Shown here in pieces: positions 14,767 through 16,028 of a stretch of DNA of 16,028 nt; position 1 is the first letter of the stretch; every line of letters begins with the position of its first letter. A program made the translations under genes and the position numbers. This stretch comes from Actinomycetota bacterium. GTDB lineage: Bacteria > Actinomycetota > Actinomycetes > S36-B12 > UBA5976. The notes under the pieces are model-generated. The model searched no databases and was not told the origin of the DNA. It saw only the letters and a program-made list of their open reading frames with translations. The DNA is taken from NCBI GenBank assembly GCA_947486505.1, contig CANKTT010000023.1:1-16028 (forward strand). Reading direction: 5' to 3'.

Positions 14767-14772
14767 AGTGTA
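14767..14772 (-). promoter_or_regulatory. Probable -10 element (TACACT) for the racemase-family gene
   Basis: TACACT on the minus strand, then CAAACC, then ATG. The 6-nt spacing places the transcription start on the start codon. It faces the serC promoter across a 93-bp divergent region. Confidence 0.55.
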
Positions 14773-14841
14773 AGCCGATGTGATTTAACTGCGCATCTAA
14801 ATGTTGCAAAACCTTGGCAGCGCGCTTTGGCGCAACTGATC

Positions 14842-14847
14842 TAAACT
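14842..14847 (+). promoter_or_regulatory. Probable -10 element (TAAACT) for serC
   Basis: TAAACT lies 6 nt before the second ATG (14854) of an ATGATG pair, the same geometry as at the other leaderless-looking genes. This favours 14854 over 14851 as the used start. Confidence 0.5.
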
Positions 14848-14853
14848 TGGATG

Positions 14854-15987
14854 ATGGCCAACTTCCCCGAGATTGTGATCCCTTCTGAACTTCTGCCTAT
14901 TGATGGCAGGTTTGGTGCTGGACCTTCTAAGGTTCGCCCGGAACAAATTCAGGCCCTGGTGGAAAAATCAGTTTCGGTAATGGGAACTAGTCATCGCCAA
15001 AAGCCAGTCAAAAACGAAGTTGCCGTGTTGCGCGCCGGGTTAGCTGAGATGTTTTCTCTGCCTGCAGACTATGAAGTTGTGATTGGTAACGGTGGCACTA
15101 CTGCGTTTTGGGAAGTGGCTACTTTTGGATTACTTCGTGATCGCGCACAGTTTTTAACTTTTGGAGAATTCGGAGCCAAGTTTGCCAGCAGTGCTAAAGC
15201 AGCGCCTTTCCTTGGTGAGCAATCAGTAAATGGGGGTGATGCCGGTGACGCACCAGATTTTGTCGCCCAACCAGGAATAGACGCCTACTGCACACCACAC
15301 AACGAAACTTCAACTGGAGTTGCTATTCCACCAGTTCGTCCCACTGGTGCTGATAAAGATGCGATCGTACTTATCGATGCGACTTCAGGTGCTGGTGGTT
15401 TACCAGTTGATTTATCCCAAGTCGATGTCTATTACTTCAGTCCACAAAAATGCTTTGCCTCTGATGGTGGGCTATTTGTTGCGATCATGTCACCTGCAGC
15501 AATTGCTCGAGCCGAAGAGATTAAAGCATCAGGCCGCTACATCCCTGCGTTCTTAGACTTGATGACTGCTATTGAAAATTCACGCTTAGATCAGACTTAC
15601 AACACACCTGCCCTTGCCACGATCTTGATGATGAACGAACAGATCAAATGGTTCAACGCAAATGGTGGCTTGGATTGGTGTGTTTCGCGAACTAAAGAAT
15701 CTTCCGATGCGATATATGAATGGGCAATGGCAAGCACTTATGCAACCCCGTTTGTAGCTGACCCAGCAAAGCGCAGCCAAGTTGTCGCAACCATTGATTT
15801 TGACGAATCAATCGATGCCGCGGTTGTAGCAAAGGTTTTGCGCGCTAACGGTGTCGTTGACACTGAGCCGTATCGCAAACTTGGTCGTAATCAACTTCGG
15901 ATTTCGGTTTTTCCAGCTGTTGAACCAAGTGATGTTAGGCAATTGCTTAAGTGCATCGATTTCGTGATCGCACAGTTAGCCAAATAA
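14854..15987 (+). CDS. serC: Phosphoserine aminotransferase (actinobacterial type)
   Basis: The 377-residue PLP enzyme converts 3-phosphohydroxypyruvate to phosphoserine in serine biosynthesis. The N-terminus IPSELLPIDGRFGAGPSKVRPEQ is the typical opening of the actinobacterial/archaeal-type SerC. GNGGTTAFWEVA holds the cofactor phosphate, IDATSGAGGLPVD carries the PLP-ring aspartate, and YYFSPQKCFASDGGLF contains the Schiff-base lysine (Lys199 from this start). The C-terminus LGRNQLRISVFPAVEPSDVRQLLKCID is also typical. The frame could begin one codon earlier at ATG 14851; I prefer 14854 because of promoter spacing. It is divergent from the racemase-family gene. No terminator is visible in the 41 bases before the window ends. 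Confidence 0.95.
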   Translation: MANFPEIVIPSELLPIDGRFGAGPSKVRPEQIQALVEKSVSVMGTSHRQKPVKNEVAVLRAGLAEMFSLPADYEVVIGNGGTTAFWEVATFGLLRDRAQFLTFGEFGAKFASSAKAAPFLGEQSVNGGDAGDAPDFVAQPGIDAYCTPHNETSTGVAIPPVRPTGADKDAIVLIDATSGAGGLPVDLSQVDVYYFSPQKCFASDGGLFVAIMSPAAIARAEEIKASGRYIPAFLDLMTAIENSRLDQTYNTPALATILMMNEQIKWFNANGGLDWCVSRTKESSDAIYEWAMASTYATPFVADPAKRSQVVATIDFDESIDAAVVAKVLRANGVVDTEPYRKLGRNQLRISVFPAVEPSDVRQLLKCIDFVIAQLAK

Positions 15988-16028
15988 TTCACTTCAGTAC
16001 AGTTAGTTAGTGACCTTACGCCGACCAG

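Overview
The window looks like chromosomal DNA from an actinobacterium with a compact, moderate-to-low GC genome. Streamlined freshwater lineages (acI/Nanopelagicales-like or Luna-like) would fit, but that is inference. Supporting signs are the actinobacterial-type SerC, a c-di-AMP (ydaO/yuaA-class) riboswitch ahead of an NlpC/P60 cell-wall hydrolase, a tRNA without encoded CCA, very short intergenic gaps, and many GTG/TTG or apparently leaderless starts. I see no transposase, integrase, phage gene or CRISPR array.

Region 1 (1-5779, + strand) is a surface-glycan module. It holds the 3' end of a GT4 glycosyltransferase, a second GT4 enzyme with a two-helix membrane anchor and an unrecognised middle domain, an ABC-2 polysaccharide-export permease and its ATPase (Wzm/Wzt or TagG/TagH type), tRNA-Arg(CCU), and a UDP-glucose 4-epimerase. 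The last 558 bp of the two glycosyltransferase genes are near-identical tandem copies with patchy divergence, which suggests gene conversion.

Region 2 (5820-10353, - strand) is a cell-envelope block. It holds a secreted multi-domain DUF11/cadherin-like surface protein and a 614-aa NlpC/P60 hydrolase. The hydrolase has an odd architecture: about 370 residues of regular helical repeats come before the membrane segment, and the catalytic domain comes after it. Its leader is a c-di-AMP riboswitch that ends in a hairpin overlapping the ribosome-binding site. A dyad and a consensus DnaA-box 9-mer lie just upstream.

Region 3 (10509-15987) is housekeeping, with genes on both strands: class I DNA photolyase, an MFS exporter, PdxH (PLP synthesis), an Asp/Glu-racemase/maleate-isomerase-family enzyme, and SerC (PLP-dependent serine biosynthesis).

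The most novel signals are: (a) nine repeats with conserved Asp pairs in the NlpC/P60 N-terminus, spaced 40-40-36-40-40-36-40-40 residues, which implies triplication of a 116-residue module; (b) its riboswitch and RBS-overlapping hairpin; (c) gene conversion between the tandem glycosyltransferases; (d) a recurring TANNNT-like hexamer exactly 6 nt before start codons, pointing to leaderless transcription.
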